A stretch of DNA of 64,000 bases. Source: Kappaphycus alvarezii. Lineage: Eukaryota; Rhodophyta; Florideophyceae; Gigartinales; Solieriaceae. The position numbers were made by a program, and so were the translations under genes. Each line of letters starts with the position of its first letter. Positions within the stretch are counted from its first letter, which is position 1. The notes beneath the pieces were generated by a model. The model was given only the letters and a program-made list of their open reading frames with translations, made no database searches and was not told where the DNA came from. This document shows, piece by piece, positions 19,993 through 30,940 of this stretch. The stretch covers positions 1,984,001 through 2,048,000 of the forward strand of contig NADL03000657.1 in assembly GCA_002205965.3 (NCBI GenBank), read 5' to 3'.

Positions 19993-20827
19993 CCGGTAGC
20001 ATCGCTTTCGCCGGTTCCGCTGCTTTTTTCGCTTTCGTCTATCTCTAGTTCGAGGTTTTCTTACACGTGTATGTTTTGGGTTGTTGAATTTTTGGAAAAA
20101 TGTTGCTGACAGGTTTACTGTAAATAATATCATATACTGTACTTGTGGGCTGGATTGCCAATTACAGGGGAGAATCTGTGGGCTGGAGTGCCAGGTACTC
20201 TAAACCCCATTGTTCTACGCAGGTCGCGGTTACTAATTGGAGAACTAGGTAACCGGGAACTTGGGGTGCAGCCTAGTCTGTGTTCTCTAGGTTATTCTGT
20301 TCAGGTAGCGTGCGGGCTTTATGAAGCTGCGTAATCCTTTTCAAAATACTTAGACTGGACAGTTAGGCTTAACTAAGTTGCCTTAGTAAAGCCGTACTTC
20401 TGACCAAGTCCCCATTTGAGGGTCCCCTCACAGTATTCCTATAAAGTCCTATTGCACTCGTTGGCTGTTAGCTAGGTGCACCGACTGGGTCACGGGTTCA
20501 GGTAACGCTTCAAAAAGTTGACTTGGACTGGACTTGGACTAAGGGGTCCGTGCTCAGAAAGGGTATTTTTTGGTTATTCGCTAGCTTAGAGTCGACTTGA
20601 GAGGTTTTCCTATAGAGTAATGACACCGATAGCGGTCTACATAGTGGACTGGTGGGGATATCCCGAACGGATTGCTGAGTCACATCGGAGTGTAGGTGTG
20701 ATTAAAGCTGCTGGTGAGTAACTCTCTTCGCGGGTAGGGAGACAACCCGTCGTCCAGGGACGAATCCCTTGCAGATTTCAACTTCAAGTGCTTTTATTCA
20801 AGTTTAGGTGTTATTGTAAGGCTTTAA
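19993..20827 (+). other. Ty3 leader region
   Basis: Untranslated leader between the LTR and gag. It contains no supported reading frame. Several short near-repeats occur (GTGGGCTGGA twice near 20145-20180). Confidence 0.6.
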
Positions 20828-21640
20828 GTGAAAGGTTTGTTGAAGATGTCTTTCTTCAAACCAAATAAGCCTGTGTTGTTCGATGGGACTCGAGATGCGT
20901 TAACTGTTCGGTCATGGTTGCATCCAGTCGAAAAATACCTGAGATTTATTCAGGTGGGCCGTGAAGAAGTCATCAGTGCCCAGAATGCTATCGACCTTGC
21001 TTCGACATTCATGACCGGAACTGCCGCAAATTGGTGGTATACAGTTGTGTCCGAGAATGCTGTTCCTCCTACATGGGAAGCTTTCAAACTCCTGGTTGAG
21101 GCAGAGATTGTCCCCTAGGACAGTGTCATTCGAGCTCGCGACAAACTTACCAAGATCCGCCAGAAAACGAGTACGGCTGCGTACCTCTCGGAGTTCAGGA
21201 ATTAGGTTATCAATATTCCCAGTATCAGTGAATCGGAAAAATTAGCGCGGTTCTGTGAAGGTCTCAAACGCCACATTCTGTTGGAGGTTCGTAAAGGAAA
21301 CCCATCCAAGTTTGAAGCTGCGACTACCATTGCTCTCAACGTTGACGGAGAAATTTATGGTGCAGGTTTCTTTACTGGCAGAGGTTCATTTCACGCCAAT
21401 CGAAATACCTCAGGTCCTATGCTGATGGAGATTGGAAACCTGGAACGTAAAAACGATGGGCGGTGTCAGAAAGACTTGATGGAGAACCGATGCTTTACGT
21501 GCCATAAGGTGGGATGTAGACCTTGGAAACACAGAAAAGGAAACGGGAATAAAGGTAAAAGGGGTAGTCCTCGCATAGCGGCGAACATTACACAGGCAGT
21601 ACACAGTAATGATTTGAATGGCTTTGACTCGGGAAACTAG
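20828..21640 (+). pseudogene. Ty3 gag with in-frame stops
   Basis: Begins MKGLLKMSFFKPNKPVLFDG. The capsid-like part holds VRSWLHPVEKYLR and ANWWYTVV, typical of Ty3 gag. A TAG at 21116 and a second stop near 21204 interrupt one frame that otherwise continues to 21640. A zinc-knuckle remnant CFTCHKVGCRPWKH lies near 21490-21530; the canonical CCHC spacing is altered. The product would coat the element RNA. The stops make it a pseudogene unless suppressed. Confidence 0.8.
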
Positions 21641-21654
21641 TTGGTCCACCAGAC

Positions 21655-24600
21655 TTGGTGGACACTCAGGTGAGACCAGTAGTGAGTGTGAAAAGATGTC
21701 CCAATGAGCAGAGTGAAACTGTTGTGGACATCACCGGAGCTAGATTCTCAGAGGAAAGGGAAAAGTCGAGAATCTCCGAAGCCGAGTCTAATGGAATCAC
21801 GTCTAGTCATGATGACAGCATCCCCACTGATGGACCTATACCAGTGGAGCCTTTGTTAGTACTTGAAGGTAGAATGAATGGAATAGCAGTCAAAGTAATA
21901 AAGGACGATGGATGCAATACAAACGGGGTTTCAGCAGAGTTCCTGAAGCGAAATAGGGACTTGTTTGAGATTCGGCGTGAACGAGTCATTGTTTGCCATT
22001 CATAGAAGAGAGGTACTGAGGAAGTATCAGAGATCATTTCAAACGGAACTATTAAGTTAGGCGAATATACATATACTAATAGTTGGGCTGTGTCCCAAAC
22101 CAGGTATGATGTTCTGTTGGGAATGCCGTGGCATGTTGCCCACAATCCACGTGTCGACTATCGGAAACAAATTGTGAGGGTGAAAGATGCTTCCATTCCA
22201 TCGATTGATTCCGATGAAGAAAACAGTATTGAGGTGTCCAATCTGGGATTGAAAAAATTTAGACAAATGCTGAGGCATCGGGGTGACTTCGAAGTATTTT
22301 AGTTACTTGAAGTTCACAGTATGACAGGAGTGACGGATTCAAAGTTTGATGGAAGACTGAGCAGATTACTGGATAATTTCAAAGAGGTTTTTCAGGATGA
22401 ACTGCCAAGAGTGCTTCCTCCGATTCGATCAGTTGATCATAAGATCAAAGTGGAGGAAGGAGCAAAGGCACCTCATCGACCTTTATTCCAGTTGTCTCCA
22501 TCCGAACTTAGGGCAGCAAAAGAGTACGTCGAATCTCTTCTGAGGAAAGGGAAGATCAGGTCCAGTAAATCACCATATGGAGCACCAAATCCTTTTCTTT
22601 GTGAAAGAAAAAGATGGAAAACTTAGAGTTGCTGTCGATTATCGCGCTTTGAATCGCATCACCAAAAATAATAATGCTCCACTCCCTCGTTCTGATGAAA
22701 TGTTCGATCGACTTGGAGATGCAAGATTTTTCTCCAAGCTTGATCTGAAAACCGGATTCCATCAGGTAAGGGTGAAACCGGAGGACACCGAAAAGACTGC
22801 GTTCAATACAAAGTATGGGCAATTTGAATATCTTGTTATGCCAATGGGACTTTGCAATGCTCCTGCTACGTTCCAAACTTTGATGAACCAGATCGTCTAT
22901 GATTGCATCGATGTCTTCTTGGTTGTCTATATGGATGATCTTCTTATATTCAGTAAGAATGAGGAAGAACATTACGAACATCCGGAAATTGTATTAAAGA
23001 GACTTAAGGACCTCAAGCTGTACATCTCTCCGAAGAAATGCTCTTTCTCTCAGACTGAGTTGGAGTTTTTAGGTTTAATAGTCGGGAAGGATGGCATTCG
23101 TGTCAATCCTGAGAAGGTCGAAGTCCTACAAACTTGGCCGAAACTCAGGTTGAATCTCTAACGGAGTTGAGAAGTTTCTTAGGTCTAATACATTTTTTCC
23201 GTAGGTTCATTCAGAATGTCTCGGCAATTTCTGCACCTCTCACAGATCTGACAAAGAAGAGTCGAGGTATTGGGAAATGGGACAAACAGTGTGATAAAGC
23301 TTTTCAGAAGCTAAAGGAAGCGATAACGTTGGCTCCAATTTTAGTCGCTCCTAATTGGAACAAGCCATTTCGTTGTCATGCAGATGCTTCACAGCTTGCT
23401 GTCGGTGGAACTCTAACACAGTCGGATGAGAATGGAAGAGATTGTGTAATTTATTTCTATTCAAAGAAAAGTTCACCAGCTGAGTCGGACTACACTGCAA
23501 ATGACAGATAGCTTCTGGCTTTGATTAATTTTCTGGGAAGATTCAGGTGCTATCTTGAAGGTTCTGGATTTGAGATTTTCACAGACAACCAAGTGCTTAA
23601 GATCTTCTTCACAAAACCGAAACTGAGTCGGAAAGAAGCACGTTGGTTGGAAACTCTCGGTAATTTCGGAATCTTTCCCATCACACTGAAGCCTGGAAGA
23701 ATTCACGTCTTGGGAGACGCATTACCAGAGCTCCGCACGTGACTGGAGGAGACCGTGACATCTCAGTGAATGACGTTGAAGTTCACTACCTTGACGTTGA
23801 TCAGATCATTCCTCTGTATGATGAAGACCAGTTCTTTGGTCCAGTGGTAAAAGCCATGGAAGGAGAGTGGCCAGAGGATATGTTTCAGAAGCAGAAACTT
23901 GAAAGAATTCTGCCAATGTTCCGAAAAGATGGTTCGAGGCTGTTTTACAATGGAAAGTTGTGCGTACCAAAAGGTCAGTTTCGGATATTTTGCAAATTCC
24001 TCACGACTCGAAATTGGTGTACATTTTAAATTTGCGAAGACACTGTCCAGACTGGATAGCTTCCATTGAAAACATAAGAGCCGGAATGTTCGAAAGTATT
24101 GTGAAGGATGTCTCACGTGTCAGCAGTATAAGGACTCTAATCAGAAAAAGTTGACTGATCCAATCTCACTGGAATTGCATGACCACAGATGGGGTTCATT
24201 AGCTACAGATTTCATTGTGAGGCTATCCCTGACGAGGAGCGGTCATGATGCGATCACGACTTGGGTTGATCGACTTACTCGTCGAGTCCATTTTCTTAAA
24301 TTTAAAACATCAGATACTGCTGAGGACACGGCTCGAGACTTCTTCGCGAACATATTCAAGAACTACGGATTGCCTGATGATGTGACCTCAGATAGGGACA
24401 GAAAGTCCATTTCAAAGTTTTGGAAGACACTGATGAATCTTTGTGGGGTGCAATTAAGAATGTCTACAAGTAGACACCCAAAAACAGATGGCGCTTCTGA
24501 GATTATGAATAGGTTCATCAAGAACTATCTCCGTTGCTATTGATCGTATCATCAGGATGAATGGGATGAACTGCTTCCTTCTGCAGAAGTTGCATACAAC

Positions 24601-25305
24601 TCGGCTGTGAGCGATGATCTGGGTATGTCACCATTTGAGCTGGACTTGGGATGGACACCTAAATCGGCATTGGACTTCTTGGCTAGCAGCAGCATACCTC
24701 TTCAAAGTTTGGACGACTTTCGTGCCAAGCTCAATTTTTCTCTTGAGGATGCGCAATTTGCCTACAAAGTGGCAAAAGCTCGGCAAGCTGCATATGCTTC
24801 AAGGCGGTACAAGGTTCCAGATTACAAATTCGGTTCAAAGCTTTGGATCAATCGCTCGTTGTTTACATATGTTTATTCTAGGTCCCAGGATTCTAAAAAG
24901 CTTGGTGCGCGTAGATATGGGCTATTCGTATTTAAGGAGCTAATTGGAAAGAATGCTGTTCGACTGGATCTCCCTGCTCACTTTAAAATCCATCCAGTCA
25001 TTCATATAATTCACACCACACCACATTTGCAGCAGCCTGATGACATTGCTTTACCCATTCCTCCTGCACCTGCACCGCTTGAGCCGCCTGATGGACCAGA
25101 ACAGGAAGTTGAGGTTATCTTGGATCACAAAAAGGTTGGACGCGGTTTCACGTTCTTGGTTTTGATGCGGGGTGTGCCAAGTCATGAGGCGGAGTGGCAA
25201 CCAACAAAGGACTTCGTTGATGTTACGGAAGATGGATCTGCTGCAGTAACGAAAGATTTCCAAGAGTATGCTTGGAAACATAATATACTCCCGCAGTATC
25301 TTTGA
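21655..25305 (+). pseudogene. Ty3 pol: protease, RT, RNase H, integrase, chromodomain-like
   Basis: In order: a degenerate protease region (DDGCNTNGVS in place of an active D-S/T-G, near 21905), RT with VAVDYRALNRITK, KLDLKTGFHQVRV, FEYLVMPMGLCNAPATFQ and the VVYMDDLLIFSKN box (22625-22970), RNase H (FRCHADASQLAVGGTL and EIFTDNQVLKIFF, 23370-23620), integrase core (RWGSLATDFIV, GLPDDVTSDRD, STSRHPKTDGASEIMN: D, D, E; 24190-24520), and a C-terminal chromodomain-like end (EVEVILDHKK...EAEWQPTKDF, 25105-25225). Frame changes or stops occur near 22000, 22570, 23160, 23510, 23740, 24030 and 24541. The gene order protease-RT-RH-IN and the chromodomain-like tail place it in the chromovirus type (family knowledge). 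Confidence 0.85.
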
Positions 25306-25337
25306 CGAGGACGTCAATAGTCCGGGGGAGGGAATAG

Positions 25338-25764
25338 TGTAACAATGTCTTTCTTACACCACTGTGTAATAGAGACTTGTTCGCTGTCGCTATTCCAGTT
25401 CTCTATTACACAGTGGTGTAGCAGGGAAACTGTACCGTCTTGAATGATTTTAGAAATTTGATTTTCCTCCAATGTTTTTATTTGACGTGGAGCCCCACGT
25501 CATCGTTTTTATTGACGTAGTTAAATTCTAGACAGTACAATTCTATAGTTAAACCTCTACTTTTTAGCAAGTTCTACTGAGCTAACAGAGTATAGAATTT
25601 CTAGAGTAGAGTTACCGTACTGTCTATAAAATGGGGGGCTCATATGGATTCTTGTGAGAATCCAGGTACACTCCATACACCCTTTGCCCCGACTTTCTGA
25701 AACCCATTACCACCGCCTCTACTGTTCTTTTAGCAGCGCCCCGGCGGCCTCCCTCTCTGTTTCA
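25338..25764 (+). repeat. Right LTR of the Ty3 element (427 bp)
   Basis: Starts TGTAACA and ends TTTCA. A perfect 20-bp inverted repeat sits at its start (25355-25374 and 25401-25420, loop 26 nt). A second inverted pair, TAGACAGTAC and GTACTGTCTA, lies just before the TATA box (25625-25631). Confidence 0.9.
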
Positions 25765-25861
25765 CAGGGGAGGAATTTGGGGTCATTTATTTTTTGGAAA
25801 GCAAGGCCATTTCTTAAAGTAAAGCCAGATGTTCCATTAGGAATGGAAATGGGTGGTTTTT
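25765..25861. repeat. Dispersed repeat directly against the Ty3 right LTR
   Basis: Starts GGGGAGGAATTTGGGGTC, like the antisense start of the LINE tails, and then shares several blocks with 15431-15503. It begins exactly where the LTR stops, so it either inserted there or marks a rearrangement junction. Confidence 0.5.
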
Positions 25862-25896
25862 AGCTTAAAGAGTTCGAGGTAGCAGCGTGGTCGTGT

Positions 25897-28800
25897 TGAC
25901 GGAACATAGGCCTTTATCTCTATTACGGTTTGTCTATTCACTCGTCGTCGGTTGTTTATATATCATGTTATGTGTGAAAGCCTGTCTTGGTTGCTTTGTT
26001 ACGCACGACCTGGTAGCGCTTTTTCTTGATTTGGCTCTGGGTTGCTTTGTTAGTCCCTTGTGAAAACTCAAGCACCTGGTCGCGCGACGATGGCCTGTGG
26101 TCCCCTGTCGCTTCGGTGCTTGTGAGGGTTTGCAGGTGGGCTGGCGTGGCTGACGAGATGAGTTCGGCTATGGATGTCAGTTGCATGTGTGCCATGTATC
26201 GTGAGGTGTTCAGTCTTCCTAACTATTTCGTGAGCGGGTCGGCGGCATTTTTTTGTGACTGTACATGTTTTATCACGATTGTCTGATTCTGGATGTGGTC
26301 TAGTAGGTGGTGGTGTGCTATGTCGTTTAGTTTCCTTCTTTTGTTGGGCTGGTGCTGTTCGCGATTTAGATGGCTGCAGTGTTGTCGATGAGCAGCTTCG
26401 TCGGCTGTGGATGCCCAAAACCGCAGTTTTGTACTAGGCGACGTAGCCATGCCGTTCGCTTCACTGCACGGGATGCCGCGAGGTAGTCTGCCTCGCATGT
26501 TCTCGTGCTGACTGTCTGTTTCTTACTTCTGTTCCAGCTTATAGGAGCACCCCATGCGCTGTGGATGATACCAGTTCGTGATTTTCTGTCTGCTGCATTG
26601 GCGTAGCGCGCATCCCAGTATGTAATGATTGGATGGCCATTTGTGTCTTTGGCCTAGCGTATTTACAGTATGCTGTGCGATATTGTGTTATTGAGATATT
26701 GTACCAGCCACTTTCTTATCTTTTTTTGGTACGCTGTCGGGTTTTGCGGGACTTGTGCGTTTTTTGACAGCAAACTAAAGGTCGTGTCAAAATCTGTCTG
26801 TAATATTTCGTAGATTTCCAATAGTTTGGCGCAGTAGGTCTTTTTGCGCCGCGTTGAGAGTCTGGCCTTTGGCTTATTTTGCGCAGTTCGTTTGTTCAGG
26901 GATCTGTGCGAAGCGGGGGTTGGAGTGGATCATTTTTGTTTTATTCAGGAGTGCTTGTTCCATATGCGGTTGCTAGATGTTGATGTAGCCTTCTGCAGTA
27001 CGGCTCATATGCCATTTGAGATATATGGTGGTGGCATCATGATTGCTGATCTTGTGAATGGTGGCTAGGCACATGAAGAGTTCGTTTGTTGCGCCTTTTA
27101 ATGATGAGACGGGAAGGAATTCGTTCATGCAGATTGCGATTAGAATGGGTTCATTGTCGTCAAGTTTGGAGAATAGAAACTGGTCTACATGTCTTTGCAT
27201 GCGCCCTTAGTGGACGAGGTGGTTGATCAGGACTGATAAATAGGTGTGGGCGGCTGGTAGTGTACCGTAAAGGTTTCGTAGTAGGATGCCTGTGTAGTGC
27301 GGGTGCCTGATTTTTCCATTGAATCGCTGATAGTCGCGTATCTAAAGTGGTTTGAGTTGCGTATAAGCTTTTTCGAAGTGTCCTTTGTGCTATTGATATT
27401 GTGATACTTTGCCAGGGGTAGGCTTATACAGCTCTTTTCTGCTATTTACGATGTTGTGCTGTTGGGTTTTTAGTGGAGATGTGGCTTCATTTTGTCCCCA
27501 CGTACTGAGCATCGCGCTTTTCTTTCTTTAGTGATGTTTGGGGAGTGTTTGTAGCGTTAAGACATCTTGAGGGGTATTACTTTGACTCCTTTGGGGACCT
27601 TGTTGTTGTGCATCCACATGAATTTATTTTCCTGTTCTATTGTCTCGAGTTCCTTGTTGTGGGTGGCCACCCATTGGTCGGTGTCCGGGTGGTGTGTGTT
27701 CCCCAGTTGTTAAGGTTGGTTCTAGCAGGCGGTCGATAGTTGTGTGGCGTGCTCTTGTTAATGTGCGAGATGGGTCGGTGCGGATGTCATAGTGTTTGAA
27801 ATTCGTTGCTCTTCCTTGTTGGTAGGTGTTTTTAGCGGGGTTTCGGGAGAGTATCAGGTTGTCGTCGAGTGCTGCCATGTATCTCACTAGTAGGGCGTGA
27901 GGATCGAGATTAGACTTGGTCTTGAGGATCGAGATGTACCGATGTTCGCCGGATATGAATATTTTGGACGGTTATGGTGGTATTCCATGCCATAATTCAT
28001 ACGGCGGTTTACCAGTTGCGCTGTGACGAATTATGTTGTACTTGTATGCCGCGTCGTGGAACGCGTCCTCCCAGAATTCGAGAAGTAGGGTGGCGTTGTT
28101 GAGGTCAGCCATTGTGGCGTTCATGAAGGTGATGTTTAGGCGTTTGGCCCGAGAGGTTTCTTGTGGGACTTCGGCCGTTCGGGTTTTCAATGTGGTTCCA
28201 TGTGCCATGTATAGTTCACAAAGGGGCTCGGAGAATTATTCTTTGGCGTTGTCGACTCTGATGATGCGTGGAGGGGTCCCATGTATTGTGTAGATTAGGG
28301 TAATGTGTCTGGGTGTGCAGGTGGCTACTTGGTCTCTGTTTTTCGGAATGTATATGGAGAGTTATCGGCTGTCGAAATCTAGGAACGTCAGGGAGTGTCT
28401 GTTTCAGTGTTTTCATGTTAGGTTGAGTGGGCCGCATGTGTCGGAGCTGCAGTAAGCTCCGATTCTGTAATTCTTGGTTTTGGGGCGAACTGGAACAGTT
28501 GTGAATTTGGCATGAAGGAATGGGATGCATGTGATTGCTGGGGGCTATTTTTCTGGCTACCTGGTAATATTGGGATTGTTCGGTCTTGTTCCATTGTTTG
28601 TACTGTGCATGGGGCGGAATGTTTGCGTATTAAATGGTATCTTTGGAGCTCATCGGCCTGCTTTGCGTTTGTTTTTGGTGCAATGGGTGGTACGGGTCGT
28701 GCCGGTTTGATTTTTAGGTTTTTCGTGCAGATAGTATATCTTTTGCTGACCTTGGTTGTGCGGTGTTGGGATTTTTTTTGTTTCTCGGGGAGGTGGACTG

Positions 28801-30847
28801 GGTTATCTGTGGTGCGGAGGTGGTGCAGGGTTGAAGCTGGTGGTTCTAGGTTTGCGGAGTCCGAATAAGATCCTTGGGGTGTTAGCTTGGATGTTTTCGT
28901 TTAGACATTTTATCCTGTATAGGCAGTTTCGGTGGTGAAGAGTATAAAGACGTATTTTGTGGCGATTGCTTGCTGCTTTGATAGTACGTTGGCTTGTGTA
29001 TCTTTTTTGGAAAGCACGGGGATGCGGAGTTTCTTGTTCCTATTCACTTTGATATTGAAGGTTCCATGATGGTTGCAGTAAGATCTGTGTTTGATTGTAG
29101 TGAAGGTCGGTAGAGGTGAGTCGAGTTTTTACAAAGTGGGAGTAGTTTTTGTCACAAGTGTGGGTTGTGCGGCGGAATCGAGGAAAAATTGCTTTCAGGT
29201 ACGCTGTCAGTGTTTTCTTTTTTGGTTTTGGTGTCGATTAGTGTGTTTTATTTCCTTTACAAATTTTTCGTATTCAATGGTGTCTATTTTTGCGGTTTTC
29301 TTCATTTGTTTGCTTTTAGGGTGGTCCGGATGGCGAGTTTTGTTCATATTTATGGCGTTTTGTGTTAAATACAAGTGCTATATGGTTCTAACATGGGCGA
29401 AAGCGGCCACGGATCTGTCTGGGCAGTTGACGTAGTGCTTTGATGTGGCAAAGTATTTCCTGCACTTCTGCTTGGGTGTCCGGTGTGTGAGGTGCTGTAC
29501 TGGTAGATAGTCCAGTTGCGGTTGGGTGTGTGAACATTTGGAGCTCGTTCAATCTGTGCAAGAATTATTTGAGGTTGGCTGGGTTGTTTGCGAGAAGTAT
29601 AATACCGGAGGTGGAGGTCTTCTGGTTGAACTTGAGGGCTTCGATCATAAATTCGACAGTGTTTTCCGGATTCTCGATGTTGAGATAATTTTCTGTTATT
29701 AATTTGTCCATTAAAGTCACATGATGTATCATGTACTTATTAATGTCTTGGAATTCTGTTTAGTGCATGTTTTCGGCTATTGAATGCAATTATTTGTGAT
29801 CTCCGGACTTTGTCGTGTCTAGGTGGGTTTTTATTGCCTTCTTTAGTTGGTATGAGGCGAGCATAGCATCTGGTATTATGATTAGACTTGGGATATCATC
29901 GGATATGGATGATATTAGGCCCCTCGGAGCATGTCGTTTTTATTCTCGAACTGGGTCTGGAGGGCAGGGTCTGTTGGTGGGTTCGGGTCTTGGGTTATCA
30001 CATGCCGTGCCTTTGATTGATGCTGTCGCTCCTTCGACAGAGATCATCCACGGTGCATAGTTGGCTCTGTTGAGTCTTGCGGTGGGCTGTATATTTAGGT
30101 AAGATATATTGGTGGTTGTCGTAGTGGGGGTTTCGTGATACTGTCTTGCTTGTTCTTGTACTGGATAACATGCATAGGGATGAATTTTGCGATTTTAGTC
30201 TTAAATTGGATATCAAGATACTGCAAGACTTTAATTTCTCAGTACTGGAGTTAGTTAGTTCGATTGTATCAGTCGGAATTTAGCTCATCAAGGAAAATTG
30301 GGTTTAATCGTCCTTACTTGACTCAAACTTACTAAACAGTTATTATAATCGCTTATGTAGTGTACACCTATAATTAGCAATTTAATGTAAAAACGAAGAC
30401 AACTAAGTCTATTGCGCTGTCCAGCGCTCATATGCAATGCTCTTGTAAAAATATAGGACTAATTTCCCTTCTTTATGCAGATGCGTACGTCTATGCATCT
30501 GTTTACACGTGCTTTTTTAACACTTATTCTGCCAGTTTGGAATGCCTGGGGAGATCAAACGTGAGGTCGGCAAAGGGGGCTTGTTCTGATCGTTTTTGTT
30601 CGCGGGCGGTGCGAGCTGATACCAATGAGGCTATATTGATGGTTTTGAATCTGGGATTGTTTACCAGTGTGGCCTTGTGTGTTTAGTCTAGTAACATGGT
30701 GGATGTATTATCGATAGAATGGGTAGCTTTGCCGATAACCTGACGGAATGTAGGCCGTGATTTATTTTACTTCTTATCTATTCACTCGTCGTCAGTTGTT
30801 TATATATCTTGTTGTTTGTGGAAGCTTGTCTTGGTTGCTATGTCACA
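25897..30847 (-). mobile_element. Ty1/copia LTR retrotransposon, heavily decayed
   Basis: Two short direct repeats of about 108 bp bound the element (25897-26005 and 30741-30847). They share TGACGGAA, TAGGCC, TCTATTCACTCGTCGTC, GTTGTTTATATATC and CTTGTCTTGGTTGCT. On the minus strand the order is gag-like (30216-29998), integrase (28530-27972), RT (27890-26970) and RNase H (26498-26223), the copia order. Integrase ends in LLLEFWEDAFHDAAYKYNII then GKPPYELWHG. The RT YVDD box appears as ICMNEFLP, so it is dead. RNase H ends with VIKHVQSQKNAADPLTK, the classic copia end. Internal sequence next to the 5' LTR (GGTTATCGGCAAAGC on the minus strand) resembles an initiator-Met-tRNA primer site (TGGTATCAGAGC). 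The plus strand is visibly G/T-rich throughout. Confidence 0.85.
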
Positions 30848-30879
30848 GGTCACCATAAAAAATGGGCCGGGGTCCGGCC

Positions 30880-30940
30880 ATCGGAAGGCAGCATTGGACA
30901 TTGATGCCGATGCAGCGTGGCTTTCAGTGAGTACTTGTCA
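30880..30940 (-). mobile_element. LINE C-terminal end block fragment
   Basis: The minus strand encodes VLTESHAASASMSNAAF, a diverged copy of VLMQRHAAAAVMSNAAC. It lies between the copia LTR and LINE copy C. Confidence 0.45.

Larger units (their letters stand above)
19514..25764 (+). mobile_element. Ty3/gypsy LTR retrotransposon with chromodomain-like C-terminus
   Basis: A full-length element of about 6.25 kb: left LTR, leader of about 830 bp, gag, pol, right LTR. It is inserted into the nuclease-like domain of LINE copy B. The polypurine tract CCGGGGGAGGGAATAG (25322-25337) abuts the right LTR. I could not see a convincing primer-binding site after the left LTR. No target-site duplication is visible (left flank GCATAC, right flank CAGGGG), probably because another repeat lies directly against the right LTR. 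Gag and pol carry several in-frame stops and shifts, so this copy cannot make its proteins without readthrough. Confidence 0.9.
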
